36,926 nt of DNA from Desulfobacterales bacterium (GCA_030066155.1 JASJCE010000006.1:1-36926), one strand, 5' to 3'. Shown: positions 15,986 to 24,498, counted from the first letter of the stretch. Translations and numbers: made by a program. The notes: generated from the letters alone by a model not told the origin.

Positions 15986-17353
15986 TTATCCCCCCAACTC
16001 GTGCAGCAACATGCAATAGGCCCGCTGTCCCAGCTCAAAGCTTCTAAGGCGGAAAAACTCATCCGGTGCGTGAATGTTCTCATCCTTCAAGCTGAATGCG
16101 AAATTCACCGTGTGGGCCCCCAAGGCGCTGAGTAGAATACCGCAAACGGGAATGGTGAACCCCTTCCGGATATAATACGGATCTTTCCCGTACAGCGCTT
16201 TAAGCACGGCAACGGCAGCCTTGTTTCCGGCGTGATCCAGCGGTATCAGGTATGGATCCGCTTTGCTTTCAACAGGCTTCACTTCCACCGCAATCCCGGT
16301 TGGGGCATACCTTTTCACATGAGCGACAAGGCGGTCGGCGATTTTGCCCGGATCCTGATCCGGCACCAGGCGACAGCTGATTTTGGCGTGCGCTTCACTG
16401 GGGATGACCGTCTTCAGGCCCTCGCCCTGAAAGCCTCCCCAAATTCCGTTGACATCCAGGGTGGGTCTTACCCACATTCGCTCGTGCGTGGTGAATCCGG
16501 GCTCCCCGGCTGTCTCGGGAATGCCGATCTCTTCTTTGAATTCTTGCTCCGAATACGGAATCTCGGCGATCTGCGCCCGCTCCGATTCGGACAATGCGCG
16601 AACAGAATCATAAAAACCTTCCACCAGAATCTTCCCCTCCGAATCTCTCATGGAATCGATAATCCTGGCCAAGCCGTGAATCGGGTTCAAGAAGGTTCCA
16701 CCATAGGAACCGGAGTGAACATCTCGCCTGGCCGTCCGGACATCGATCTGAACGGCACACAGTCCCCTGAGACCGACGGTCAGTTGCGGTTGATCCTGAT
16801 CCCACTGCCCGCCGTCCGCACTGATCACCATGTCACAGGCAAAAAGGTCCTTGTGGCCGGGCAGGAATTCCGGCATTTGGGGAGATCCAATCTCCTCTTG
16901 ACCTTCGAAAAAGAACTTTAGATTGACCGGTAAACTCCCTTCGGTTTGGAGTAAGGCTTCAACTGCGAGGATGGTTAAAAACAGATTTCCTTTGTTGTCG
17001 GATGCCCCGCGCGCATAGATACAGTTATCCTTTACGATGGGATCAAAAGGTGGATTCGTCCATAAATCGATCGGGTCAACCGGTTGTACGTCAAAATGCC
17101 CATAGATCATGACAACGGGTTTGTCGGGGGCATGCAGCCAATCTCCATAAACCACCGGATGACCTCCCGTGGACAGCACCTGTACATTTTCAATGTCCGC
17201 TGCTCTGAGCCTGCCGGCCACCCATTCGGCGGCCTGTTTGACGTCTTCAGCATGTTCGGGGAGGCTGGAAATGCTCGGAAATCGAAGAAACTGCTTCAAC
17301 TCATCTATAAATCGCGGTTGGTTTTCATTTAAAAAGGCTTCCCAGGAAGGCAT
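15986..17353 (-). CDS. M20 family metallopeptidase (dipeptidase-like)
   Basis: 455-residue di-zinc hydrolase of the M20/ArgE/DapE/carnosinase group. The first metal site is IYGHFDVQP near residue 80. RGASDNKGNLF and the catalytic-base/metal motif FFEGQEEIGSP (about 145) follow, then DMVISADGGQW. The lid/dimerisation domain (about 190-350) has RTARRDVHSGSYGG. The C-terminal His is in the NFAFSLKDENIHAPDEFF region. The overall plan resembles cytosolic non-specific dipeptidases. No signal peptide is seen. The ATG at 17353 is preceded by AAGGAGAGAC and is preferred over an in-frame codon at 17389. The natural substrate is not predictable beyond a dipeptide or N-acyl amino acid. Confidence 0.93.
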   Translation of the reverse strand: MPSWEAFLNENQPRFIDELKQFLRFPSISSLPEHAEDVKQAAEWVAGRLRAADIENVQVLSTGGHPVVYGDWLHAPDKPVVMIYGHFDVQPVDPIDLWTNPPFDPIVKDNCIYARGASDNKGNLFLTILAVEALLQTEGSLPVNLKFFFEGQEEIGSPQMPEFLPGHKDLFACDMVISADGGQWDQDQPQLTVGLRGLCAVQIDVRTARRDVHSGSYGGTFLNPIHGLARIIDSMRDSEGKILVEGFYDSVRALSESERAQIAEIPYSEQEFKEEIGIPETAGEPGFTTHERMWVRPTLDVNGIWGGFQGEGLKTVIPSEAHAKISCRLVPDQDPGKIADRLVAHVKRYAPTGIAVEVKPVESKADPYLIPLDHAGNKAAVAVLKALYGKDPYYIRKGFTIPVCGILLSALGAHTVNFAFSLKDENIHAPDEFFRLRSFELGQRAYCMLLHELGG

Positions 17354-17578
17354 TGTTTGTCTCTCCTTTTTATTAAAGGTTGAGAACAATAATTTTATGG
17401 CACCACATCAATGACACACCATATATTAAAAATCGAGCAGCTGATGAATAGACATGGTTATTACTATTAATTTCAGCCAATCGACTGATTCTACAGGACA
17501 ACCTATTTATTTGCTTTGTGATAAAAACACCTTAAACACATCAACGTTATCGCCTACTTTTTGATAACCGCCGGACCG

Positions 17579-17607
17579 TTGCAAACCTTATCATTTCGCG
17601 TTATATC
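17579..17607 (+). promoter_or_regulatory. Possible sigma-70 promoter for the conserved unknown gene
   Basis: TTGCAA at 17579-17584 and TATATC at 17602-17607 with a 17-bp spacer match 4/6 each, about 53 bp before the start codon. The remainder of the 306-bp divergent gap shows no other clear signals. Confidence 0.3.
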
Positions 17608-17659
17608 TCTAAGAGTGTTCTGAACTTTGTTTGAAAATAACAGAGACCGGAGATTCATA

Positions 17660-19075
17660 ATGGCTGATGAACCCATTGCCACCATGCAGAAAGCTTTTTC
17701 TTTTAACATGGACAAGGACAAATACGGCACCATTGCCGAGATAGGGGCCGGTCAGGAGGTATCCCGGTTTTTTTTCAGGGCCGGGGGTGCCGCCGGAACC
17801 ATCGCAAAAACCATTTCCGCTTACGATATGGACTTCAGCGATGCCATTTACGGCGAAGAGGAGGACAAACGATATGTCACAGAGAACCGGGTAAAGAAAA
17901 TGCTCGACAAGGAATTCCGCCTCGTGCTGGAAAGGGTCGGGGATAAACGTCCCGAGAAATCCACCTATTTTGCCTTTGCCGATACGATTACCGCCAAAAG
18001 CTACAGCCAGAGGGGTGAGTGCCATGGCTGGCTGGGGATCAAGCTCCAACTTTTTCCGGGGGCGGCACCCTGCGAAATTCTCCTACACGTGAGAATGCTG
18101 GATGAGAGCAATCTGATGCAGCAGGAAGCTGTGGGCATCCTGGGTGTCAACCTGATCTACGGGGCATTCAATTATTACACCGACATCGAAAGACTCATTC
18201 GCTCAATTGGGGACAATCTGGAATGGGGTCGACTGGAAATAGATTTAATTCGCTTTACCGGTCCGTATTTTGAAGATGTGGATAACCGCCTGATGGCGCT
18301 AAAGCTGGTCGAGATGGAGCTGTCCGATGCGGTGGTCTTTGCGTCCGACCGTAAAACCCTGGTGCATCCATCCGAACTGTTTTACAGACGGGATCTGATG
18401 ATCATGCGCAGCATGTTCAAGCCGGTTACGAATGTCAGCATCGATATGATGAATGCCGGAATAGAGATTTTTTTGCGCACCCCTGGTGTGAACGTAGAGA
18501 TGGCCATGGCAGTTCCGGAAATTTCCATTGCGGAGATGCGCAAGCTGGGTACATTCGACATGCAGGATATTTTAGACCGGGTGGACTGCTTGAACCTGTT
18601 GAACTACCCCGTCATCGTATCCAACTACCTGCGGTTTTTTCGGGTCAGAGCGTATTTGAGCCGCTACACAAAAGGAAAGGTGGCCTTTATACTTGGAATT
18701 CCCAATCTGACCACTCTATTTGACGCTGACTATTACAGAGGGTTGAAAGGCGGCATTCTCCGTGCCTTCGCCTTGCTCTTCGATCGGGATACCCTGTTGT
18801 TTGTCTATCCCATGCGCAGCCCGGACGATCCCGCGCAGATTATTACGGCCGAAACATTTCCAGTGCCCGAGCCCCTTAAATTCTTCTACTATTATCTACA
18901 GGCCAACAACATGATTCTTCCGGTTGAAAGGTACAACGATGCCAACATGCATATCTGGCCGGAAGACATACTCAAACAAATCAAAATAGGCCGCGGTGAG
19001 TGGGAGGCCAGCGTCCCCGAGATAGTGGCCGAGGAAATCATCCGCAGAGGTTTGTTCGGTTTCGATACCGGATGA
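17660..19075 (+). CDS. Large conserved protein of unknown function
   Basis: 471-residue soluble protein with no signal peptide or clear transmembrane helix. The N-terminus is very characteristic: MADEPIATMQKAFSFNMDKD, then YGTIAEIGAGQEVSRFFFR and GGAAGTIAKTISAYDMDFSD. It also has YFAFADTITAKSY and ECHGWLGIKLQLFPG. I recall this as a widespread conserved family whose database names (for example 'nicotinate-nucleotide adenylyltransferase' or 'TonB-dependent receptor') look like mis-transferred annotations. I see neither the HXGH nucleotidyltransferase motif nor beta-barrel features to support them. The conserved His, Glu, Cys and Asp residues in the N-terminal third suggest an enzyme, but that is inference. 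The ATG at 17660 follows CCGGAGATTCATA. It is monocistronic with a strong hairpin directly after the stop. Confidence 0.85.
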   Translation: MADEPIATMQKAFSFNMDKDKYGTIAEIGAGQEVSRFFFRAGGAAGTIAKTISAYDMDFSDAIYGEEEDKRYVTENRVKKMLDKEFRLVLERVGDKRPEKSTYFAFADTITAKSYSQRGECHGWLGIKLQLFPGAAPCEILLHVRMLDESNLMQQEAVGILGVNLIYGAFNYYTDIERLIRSIGDNLEWGRLEIDLIRFTGPYFEDVDNRLMALKLVEMELSDAVVFASDRKTLVHPSELFYRRDLMIMRSMFKPVTNVSIDMMNAGIEIFLRTPGVNVEMAMAVPEISIAEMRKLGTFDMQDILDRVDCLNLLNYPVIVSNYLRFFRVRAYLSRYTKGKVAFILGIPNLTTLFDADYYRGLKGGILRAFALLFDRDTLLFVYPMRSPDDPAQIITAETFPVPEPLKFFYYYLQANNMILPVERYNDANMHIWPEDILKQIKIGRGEWEASVPEIVAEEIIRRGLFGFDTG

Positions 19076-19082
19076 TAGCGGC

Positions 19083-19111
19083 CCTAAATGAGCGAAAAAC
19101 GCTCATTTAGG
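19083..19111 (+). terminator. Hairpin terminator after the conserved unknown gene
   Basis: Perfect 12-bp stem, CCTAAATGAGCG (19083-19094) with CGCTCATTTAGG (19100-19111), and an AAAAA loop, eight bases after the stop codon. The following sequence is T-rich but lacks a pure U-run, so termination may be imperfect. Confidence 0.75.
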
Positions 19112-19324
19112 CATTATTTGCCATTAGCCAAACTATCAAATTTTGTCCGATTCATTCAGATACTTTTTGAATACTTTTAATCCACGTTACAATCAATCGG
19201 TATTTATTTTGTATTTGTTTAGGCTCCGTTGATCTACATTGAGAGCCGAGTTCCTGGCCGCATTTCAGGCCAACGGCTGGGCTGCATGCCCTCCGTTGCC
19301 TTTATGACGAAGGGGGGACACCTG

Positions 19325-19398
19325 AAACCTCTACCGTTCTAACCTCTGTTTGCGAAAACCCCTCCTGAACCTTTGAACCTATTAACCTTGAACCCCAA
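19325..19398. repeat. GAACCTC/GAACCTT heptamer tract
   Basis: Degenerate units such as AACCTCT, TAACCTC, GAACCTT, TGAACCT, TTAACCT and TGAACCC occur within the 432-bp gap before the next gene. Apart from this tract and the terminator, the gap shows nothing recognisable. Confidence 0.6.
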
Positions 19399-19507
19399 AA
19401 CTGCCTTAATTGACCTAAGTCAATGTGTACCGGCCAATAAATTGCTATTGATTAGGGTGAGCTCCATTGAAATTTTACCGCAAAAACTGCGAAAAAGGAG
19501 ATTCACC

Positions 19508-19951
19508 ATGTGCCAGAGCTATAAAATCACCTGTGCCTGCAATCAAAATACGGCTGAAATATTTTTCGGGAAAATGGTCTTGAATGAAACGGCGATCGAA
19601 GATCTCTACTGCCCTCACTGCAGCCGAAATGTGGATGCCGATCGGGTGGACCGGGTGTGGGATAACGGCTGGGTGCTGGAGATGAATATGGACGTTGTTC
19701 TGCAGTACGCGGGTTCGTTGGGCATGTCGCCTCAGGAAATAACCGCAGAGCGGGTATTCGACGACGGTTATGCCACCTGGGTCGGAATCACGCCGGATGA
19801 TACCAAACGCCGGAATCAGGAACGCGATGAAATCTTCAGGTTGGCCAAAACCGATATCCTTGCCTACTATCAGGCTATTAAGGAGTGGGGCTTAAATCGC
19901 GAGCAGCGGTTCAGCGACGAGGGATGGCGCAAGATGAAGCGTACACAATAG
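19508..19951 (+). CDS. Small hypothetical protein with N-terminal Cys motifs
   Basis: 147-residue soluble protein. The N-terminus MCQSYKITCACNQNTAEIFF has Cys at 2, 9 and 11. A later LYCPHCSRNVD (about 33-43) gives a CXXC pair, so together these could bind zinc or another metal as a ribbon. The rest is mixed helix with several Trp (VDRVWDNGWVLEMNMDVVLQ; YATWVGITPDDTKRR). The true start is taken as the ATG at 19508, which has AAAAAGGAGATT upstream. The frame is open back to 19373, but there it reads through heptamer repeat DNA. I do not recognise a characterised relative. It is a single gene with no obvious partners. Confidence 0.7.
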   Translation: MCQSYKITCACNQNTAEIFFGKMVLNETAIEDLYCPHCSRNVDADRVDRVWDNGWVLEMNMDVVLQYAGSLGMSPQEITAERVFDDGYATWVGITPDDTKRRNQERDEIFRLAKTDILAYYQAIKEWGLNREQRFSDEGWRKMKRTQ

Positions 19952-20189
19952 CATCGCACCACTTAGTGTGCCATTCTCTTGACACATATCCGTTTTTCAG
20001 ATATTAAACAGATCATATCGTGACGTCGACAGCCGATCCGACTGCGGATTCCCACAGACTTCGAACGCTTGCTGTGCGCTAAGCGAACATTTCTACCTCA
20101 TCTCCGCCACTCATGACATATTCGTACATCTTTTCTGACGATAGGCGTGTAGTCATTTTTTGCTAACCGGTCAAGGAAGGAGGACGATT

Positions 20190-20486
20190 ATGGCCATCAA
20201 AGTATTCATTAAACGAAAGGTCCCGAAAGAAAAGGAAAGAGAGCTATTTAAATGCATTCGGGAAATTAGACGTCAAGTACCTCAACAACCTGGCTATATC
20301 TCGGGCGAGTACTTGAAATCGATCGACGAGAGCAATGAAATCGCTACCATAAGTTCCTGGTTTTCCGTCGAGGACTGGTATGCCTGGTTTGACAGTAACA
20401 ATCGAAAAGCGATTCAGGCTAAAATCGATGCTATTCCTGGAGTTACGACCGAATACCGTATTTACCGTTACATAAAGACCCGCTAA
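20190..20486 (+). CDS. ABM (antibiotic biosynthesis monooxygenase)-type domain protein
   Basis: 98-residue ferredoxin-like alpha/beta barrel protein. The pattern MAIKVFIKRKVP, then a helix (KERELFKCIREIRRQ), QPGYISGEYLKS, and EIATISSWFSVEDWYAWFDSN with a closing KIDAIPGVTTEYRIYRYI strand, is typical of the dimeric alpha/beta-barrel (ABM/YgiN) group. Members are small oxygenases, haem degraders or simply ligand-binding proteins. No catalytic residues can be assigned here. The ATG at 20190 has GGAAGGAGGACG upstream and is preferred over an in-frame codon at 20160. Confidence 0.8.
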   Translation: MAIKVFIKRKVPKEKERELFKCIREIRRQVPQQPGYISGEYLKSIDESNEIATISSWFSVEDWYAWFDSNNRKAIQAKIDAIPGVTTEYRIYRYIKTR

Positions 20487-20544
20487 TTTAGCCGCCCCGG
20501 TCAATAGCATTTACGGTAAAAATGGAATAAAAACGATAGAATTC

Positions 20545-20580
20545 AACAATTCTTCAATCTTCAATTTTCAATTTGCAATC
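20545..20580. repeat. TTCAATC/TTCAATT heptamer tract
   Basis: Units such as ATTCTTC, AATCTTC, AATTTTC and AATTTGC fill the short convergent gap and run into the last codons of the histidine phosphatase gene, so the repeat has shaped that protein's C-terminus. Confidence 0.6.
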
Positions 20581-21212
20581 CCATCCAGGTGTCCGGTTTC
20601 GCACCAGGTTTCAAGCACCCAGCGGGGGGTGCTGTAGAAGATGCCGTGGGAAACGATCGTCAAACTGGCGTTGGCGGCAATAAAGCAGCGCGGGTGCGCC
20701 AGGGAAAGGCCTGATATATAGCGGAAGATGCTGTCCAGAACACCGCCGTGGGCCACTACGGCGATTGTGGTTTCGCATCGCTGCTGCAATACTTCTTCAA
20801 AAAACGCAATATTACGCCGGTAATGCTGGCGGTGGGTTTCGCCCTCAGGCGGCAGGTAGTCCGGATCGCCCTTTTTCAGTTGGTCCAGCACATCGGAATG
20901 CTCCTGCATTATTTCATCAACGGTCAACCCCTCCAGCACACCGTAATTTCTTTCCCGCAAGCGGCTGTCAAGTTCCACCGAATGCCCGGTGAAATTGGTA
21001 ATGATGGCTGCGGTCTCCCGGGTTCTTCCGAGGTCGCTGCTGATCATGCCATCGAATTTCATGTTTTTCATGCGTTTACCGAGGGCCGCAACCTGGCGAC
21101 GACCGGTTTCATTCAGCGGGCTGTCCTCATGTCCTTGAAAGCGCTGTTCGGCATTCCACACGGTCTCACCGTGGCGAATTATCAGAAGCGTCGTTTTGGG
21201 CTGGGTTGTCAT
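20568..21212 (-). CDS. Histidine phosphatase family protein (phosphoglycerate mutase-like)
   Basis: 214-residue member of the branch-1 histidine phosphatases. LLIIRHGETVWNAEQRFQG at about 9-27 carries the phospho-acceptor His14 and Arg13. MISSDLGRTRETA near residue 56 holds the second Arg. LRERNYGVLEGL carries the acid Glu, and VAVVAHGGVLDS near 153 has the second catalytic His. The fit is to GpmB/CobC-like phosphatases rather than to the larger cofactor-dependent mutase GpmA (about 250 residues). The substrate is unknown; there are no cobalamin genes nearby to favour alpha-ribazole phosphatase. The gene reads away from the DUF2256 gene on the same strand with a 51-bp gap, so the two may be co-transcribed. 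Confidence 0.9.
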   Translation of the reverse strand: MTTQPKTTLLIIRHGETVWNAEQRFQGHEDSPLNETGRRQVAALGKRMKNMKFDGMISSDLGRTRETAAIITNFTGHSVELDSRLRERNYGVLEGLTVDEIMQEHSDVLDQLKKGDPDYLPPEGETHRQHYRRNIAFFEEVLQQRCETTIAVVAHGGVLDSIFRYISGLSLAHPRCFIAANASLTIVSHGIFYSTPRWVLETWCETGHLDGIAN

Positions 21213-21263
21213 CCTGGATAATTCCCTTCCTCAATCCAATATGTCGTATTTTTCGGAGCGGCT

Positions 21264-21641
21264 TCATTCGGATTTTAATTTGAGTCGGATCGGCCCCTTG
21301 AATTTGGACGGATCGACAATTTTTCCGCCTTGTAAGATGTCGATTTTTCCCTGGTGAACCAATCTGCGGGCCGCCCTGCGAGCCGGTTCCATTAGGGAGC
21401 GCCATTGGCTTTCATCGCTGCCCAGATTCCTGGCAGCCTCGCTGGGACAGATGCTGGCCCCCGATTGTCGGGATCGCAGCAATTGCAATATTGTCGATTC
21501 GAGTTTTCGATCAATTCCCTTAAGTCCCCCTGAACGACAGGCCTTTGAGCAATATTTAACTTCATGCCAGTTGCGTTCCCATTTCTTGCGCCACTGAAAT
21601 TCGCGCCCACAAACAATGCAGATTTTAATCGGCTTTACCAT
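21264..21641 (-). CDS. DUF2256-DUF3253 fusion protein
   Basis: 125-residue protein of two small domains. Residues 1-45 match the DUF2256 zinc-finger pattern: ICIVCGREFQWRKKWERNW, then EVKYCSKACR, with the Cys pairs spaced to bind a metal. Residues about 50-125 match DUF3253, a winged-helix-like domain: ILQLLRSRQSGASICPSEAA, RSLMEPARRAARRLVHQGKI and the GPIRLKLK tail. Both are uncharacterised; the zinc finger plus wing suggests nucleic-acid binding, which is inference. The start is set at the ATG at 21641 because the family starts just before the first CXXC; the frame is open to 21713. No ribosome site is evident. It is divergent from the monooxygenase gene 83 bp away. Confidence 0.82.
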   Translation of the reverse strand: MVKPIKICIVCGREFQWRKKWERNWHEVKYCSKACRSGGLKGIDRKLESTILQLLRSRQSGASICPSEAARNLGSDESQWRSLMEPARRAARRLVHQGKIDILQGGKIVDPSKFKGPIRLKLKSE

Positions 21642-21724
21642 ATGAAATTGGAAAATAAGGCTTATTTTTAAAATTTTAAGGGAAATTGTCACTTTATCAC
21701 AAAATAATCGCATCTTCTGAATTG

Positions 21725-23599
21725 ATGGCTTTAAAGAACCAGAAAGACGCTCTTCTTCAAAATTCCGGGATTGAAAAGGTGGTCATTGTCGGTGCCGGGC
21801 CGGTAGGCCTCGTGGCCTCTCTGCTGCTGAGCAAATACCGGATCCGGCACCTGCTGGTTGAACAAATGAGCGAGCCCGACAATCATCCCCAGGCGCATTT
21901 TATCAATCGCCGGAGTATGGAAATCCTGCGGGAACTGGGTGGCCTCGACCGGTTGATTCTTACCAGGAGCGCACCGGCCAATGAATGGCGCCGCTTTGTC
22001 TATTGCACCGGACTTTCCGATTTGCCCGCATTGGATGGTCGGGGAGCGGATTCGGCCGCTTCGCTGCTCGGTATGGTGGATCACTTCGCCGACCTACCGG
22101 CCGAAGATTTCAGCCCGGTACAGGTGACGCACTTTCCCCAGCACGATTTTGTGCGGGTGCTTCGCCGTTATGCCCAACAAAGTCAATTCTGTTCATTTGA
22201 AGAAGGGCAGCGGGCTGATATCCGGGAGGATGCGCAGCATGTCACCATCCACTTGACCAATCTGCAGACGGGCCATCAGCGGAAATTTCAGACGCACTTC
22301 GTCCTGGGCGCCGACGGCGCCCACAGTGCGATTCGCCAGCAGTCCGGGATTGAATTGATCGAGGATCATCCCGACCTGCAGCAATTGATCAATGTCCACT
22401 TTTTTAGCCCGGAGCTGGCCGATTGGCTTAAAGTGCGCATGCCGGCGATGCTTTATTTTGTTTATTCGACAGCCGTAGTCGGCGTGATTGTCTCTCACGC
22501 TTTGCATCGCGGAGAATTTGTCGCTCAAATTCCTTATTTCCCTCCCCATCAGCGCGCCGCAGATTTTGACGAAAATCGCTGTCGAATGCTGCTCGAAAAC
22601 CTGGCCGGCAATCGTTTCGCTTTCAATATCAACAGCATAAGATCCTGGCGCATGGGAACCGGCTATGCATCGCGTTTCAGGTCTGAACTGGGGCGCTGCT
22701 TTTTGATTGGCGATGCCGCCCATCAGGTTACGCCGGCCGGCGGCTTTGGAATGAACACCGGCATTCAGGATGCGCATAATCTGGTCTGGAAAATCGCCCG
22801 GGTGTTAAATGGCGATCTTCCCTTTGGATCAAAAGCGGCGGAGCGTCTGCTGGAATCATATCAGGCGGAGCGAAAGCCCGTTGCCCGGCTGAACGCGGCG
22901 CTCAGTGTTTGGAATTTCAAGAAGACCCTGGGCGTATCCAGCGCCATTGGCTTGAATCTATTGGCAGCAAATTTCCTGAGCCGGTCCCTGGCGCTGATTC
23001 CAGGACCGGACTCCCTGAAGCGATCTCTTTTTCAGACGGGGATGCGCCTGGGGCTAAAGCAGATTGGCTGGCTGAAATCAAATCACTTCATCGCCCGGCT
23101 CAGACGTCGGGCGCTTGACCGGATTTTTCAGGATGCGAAACGGCGAACCCTGCAATTGCTTTTTCCCGGCCAGGACCTGGGATTTATTTATCGAGAAGGC
23201 AAATTGGATAATAGGGATAAACCGTTCGGGGAGCATTTGGACCCATTCGAATTTAAGCCGGGCCTGATTGTAGGCGGCCGAATGCCCCATTTTTGGATAG
23301 CCGCCACGGATGGTCAACGAATATCCGTACTGGATTTGCCGACATGCATGATGGCTGCGGATGGGAAGCCGCGCTACGTATTGCTGTCCGTTCATGACCG
23401 AGAGGCAACCAAAAAAGTAGATGGATTCGAATTCAGCGAATTTCAGCCAATGGTGAAGGTGACGATCAGCACCCGGGCGGATGCGGAATTGCCGGCAGAT
23501 TACATCATTCAACAGAAAATTCCGGAAGGATTGCCGGAGTCATTTGGTGTTCTGATGCGACCGGACGGACACATCGCCTGGCTCCATGTGCCGGATTAA
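21725..23599 (+). CDS. FAD-dependent aromatic hydroxylase-type monooxygenase
   Basis: 624-residue class A flavoprotein monooxygenase of the phenol hydroxylase/MhpA type, which uses NAD(P)H and O2 to hydroxylate an aromatic substrate. The Rossmann motif VVIVGAGPVGLVASLLL is at about 19-35. The DG motif is VLGADGAHSAIRQQSGI near 192. The GD motif FLIGDAAHQVTPAGGFGMNT, followed by GIQDAHNLVWK, is at about 328-358. A C-terminal thioredoxin-like domain (about 505-624; GGRMPHFWI, ISVLDLPTCMM) is typical of this subgroup. The start is uncertain: ATG 21725 has no clear ribosome site, and a TTG at 21686 is in frame. No ring-cleavage or efflux genes are near, so the substrate is unknown. The O2 requirement is notable if the host is anaerobic. 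Confidence 0.88.
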   Translation: MALKNQKDALLQNSGIEKVVIVGAGPVGLVASLLLSKYRIRHLLVEQMSEPDNHPQAHFINRRSMEILRELGGLDRLILTRSAPANEWRRFVYCTGLSDLPALDGRGADSAASLLGMVDHFADLPAEDFSPVQVTHFPQHDFVRVLRRYAQQSQFCSFEEGQRADIREDAQHVTIHLTNLQTGHQRKFQTHFVLGADGAHSAIRQQSGIELIEDHPDLQQLINVHFFSPELADWLKVRMPAMLYFVYSTAVVGVIVSHALHRGEFVAQIPYFPPHQRAADFDENRCRMLLENLAGNRFAFNINSIRSWRMGTGYASRFRSELGRCFLIGDAAHQVTPAGGFGMNTGIQDAHNLVWKIARVLNGDLPFGSKAAERLLESYQAERKPVARLNAALSVWNFKKTLGVSSAIGLNLLAANFLSRSLALIPGPDSLKRSLFQTGMRLGLKQIGWLKSNHFIARLRRRALDRIFQDAKRRTLQLLFPGQDLGFIYREGKLDNRDKPFGEHLDPFEFKPGLIVGGRMPHFWIAATDGQRISVLDLPTCMMAADGKPRYVLLSVHDREATKKVDGFEFSEFQPMVKVTISTRADAELPADYIIQQKIPEGLPESFGVLMRPDGHIAWLHVPD

Positions 23600-23675
23600 A
23601 ACCGGGTTCGCCCCTATTTTTGCATTTAAGATTACGCCTGACTTATGAGTGTCTTGGGTAAAACCACGCTGTCAC

Positions 23676-23804
23676 TGGCTGATGCTCGATACTGGTTGCA
23701 GGCCTCCGGCTCGTAGAGCCTACGCCTCGAAGAGATGCTTGATGTTTCTTGACGCCACCGAGGGTGTCATGCAGGTTATCGAGTATCCAGAATCCAGCAT
23801 CAGT
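23676..23804. repeat. Second GGCCTCCGGCTCGTAGAG-core element
   Basis: The core at 23701-23729 matches the left arm of the element at 7638 and then CCTACGCCTCG of the same element. Within it CGTAG-AGC-CTACG forms a small hairpin. Flanking arms, CTGGCTGATGCTCGATACTGG on the left and CCAGAATCCAGCATCAG on the right, are roughly inverted. A short open frame across it was rejected as a gene. Confidence 0.6.
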
Positions 23805-23896
23805 CTATTGATGGCAACTACTTTGCATAAAACAGTTATGCTGGTTTGATTGAAGTTACGCAGCGTTAGGGTAGCACCATCACATAAACCCAGCTG

Positions 23897-23940
23897 TTGA
23901 CATCGGTGAAAAGATGATTTAGTTTAGTGCCATACTAAAC
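23897..23940 (+). promoter_or_regulatory. Promoter with overlapping palindromic operator upstream of the HTH gene
   Basis: Consensus -35 TTGACA (23897-23902), 17-bp spacer, -10-like TAGTTT (23920-23925). A perfect 7-bp inverted repeat, GTTTAGT-GCCAT-ACTAAAC (23922-23940), overlaps the -10. A site of the same 19-bp form (GTTTAG-N8-TAAAC) lies before the transporter operon at 24713-24731. Binding there by the regulator encoded from 24061 would repress its own gene. Confidence 0.6.
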
Positions 23941-24060
23941 CCTCCTGTGCGAGGCGCCATGCGATGACCGGTTACAATCCTCAAAAAATCAACTTCTCCG
24001 AATGCAGCCCTCTTATGCTCGAACCAGCCGAATGTGGGGGTTGGCGTGAGTAAGGTGATA

Positions 24061-24498
24061 ATGGAACCGGCCTCTGATCAGAGCAAAGAAGAACTCGTTG
24101 CTCAATACAAACGAATACTTCAACGCTACATCAATCGACGACCATCCGGCGCCCGCATGAAAATCGCTGCGGAATTGAATAAAAACAAAAGCTTTGTGAC
24201 CCAGATAACCAATCCTTCCTATTCCATACCGGTACCGGCCCGTCATTTAGATGTCATCTTCGACATCTGCCACTTTACCACCAAAGAGCGTGAAACCTTT
24301 TTAAAAGCCTATACCGCTGCCCATCCGAACTATCAATATCGGGTGGTGAAGCCGGGCGCGGCGCCGAAGGAAAGAGGGCGGCGAACGCTGTCAATTGAAC
24401 TGCCGGTTCTTGAAGATTCAGTCAAGCAGCAGAAAATCGAGGCGATGATTAAAGCGTATGCTCAGGAGCTCTTTGAACTGGTGAATGGCCACGCATAA
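24061..24498 (+). CDS. XRE/lambda-repressor-like HTH transcriptional regulator
   Basis: 145-residue DNA-binding protein. A helix-turn-helix fold is suggested in residues about 15-75 (in the numbering from ATG 24061): QYKRILQRYINRRPSGARMK, IAAELNKNKSFVTQITNP (recognition-helix region), then HLDVIFDICHFTTKERETFL. A Lys/Arg/Pro linker and a C-terminal helix (LPVLEDSVKQQKIEAMIKAY) follow, suited to dimerisation. There is no sugar-binding effector domain. The start is uncertain: ATG 24061 has AAGGTG just upstream, while in-frame GTGs at 24034 and 24046 would add 9 or 5 residues. It precedes the ABC transporter/dihydroxyacetone-kinase operon on the same strand, and both carry the same operator-like site, so it is probably their repressor (inference). 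Confidence 0.8.
   Translation: MEPASDQSKEELVAQYKRILQRYINRRPSGARMKIAAELNKNKSFVTQITNPSYSIPVPARHLDVIFDICHFTTKERETFLKAYTAAHPNYQYRVVKPGAAPKERGRRTLSIELPVLEDSVKQQKIEAMIKAYAQELFELVNGHA

Noticed and set aside
16232-16921. 229-codon plus-strand frame
   Set aside because: It is antisense to the M20 peptidase gene, whose motifs and ribosome site are clear.
23649-23849. 66-codon plus-strand frame downstream of the monooxygenase gene
   Set aside because: Runs through the dispersed GGCCTCCGGCTCGTAGAG element and has no family resemblance.
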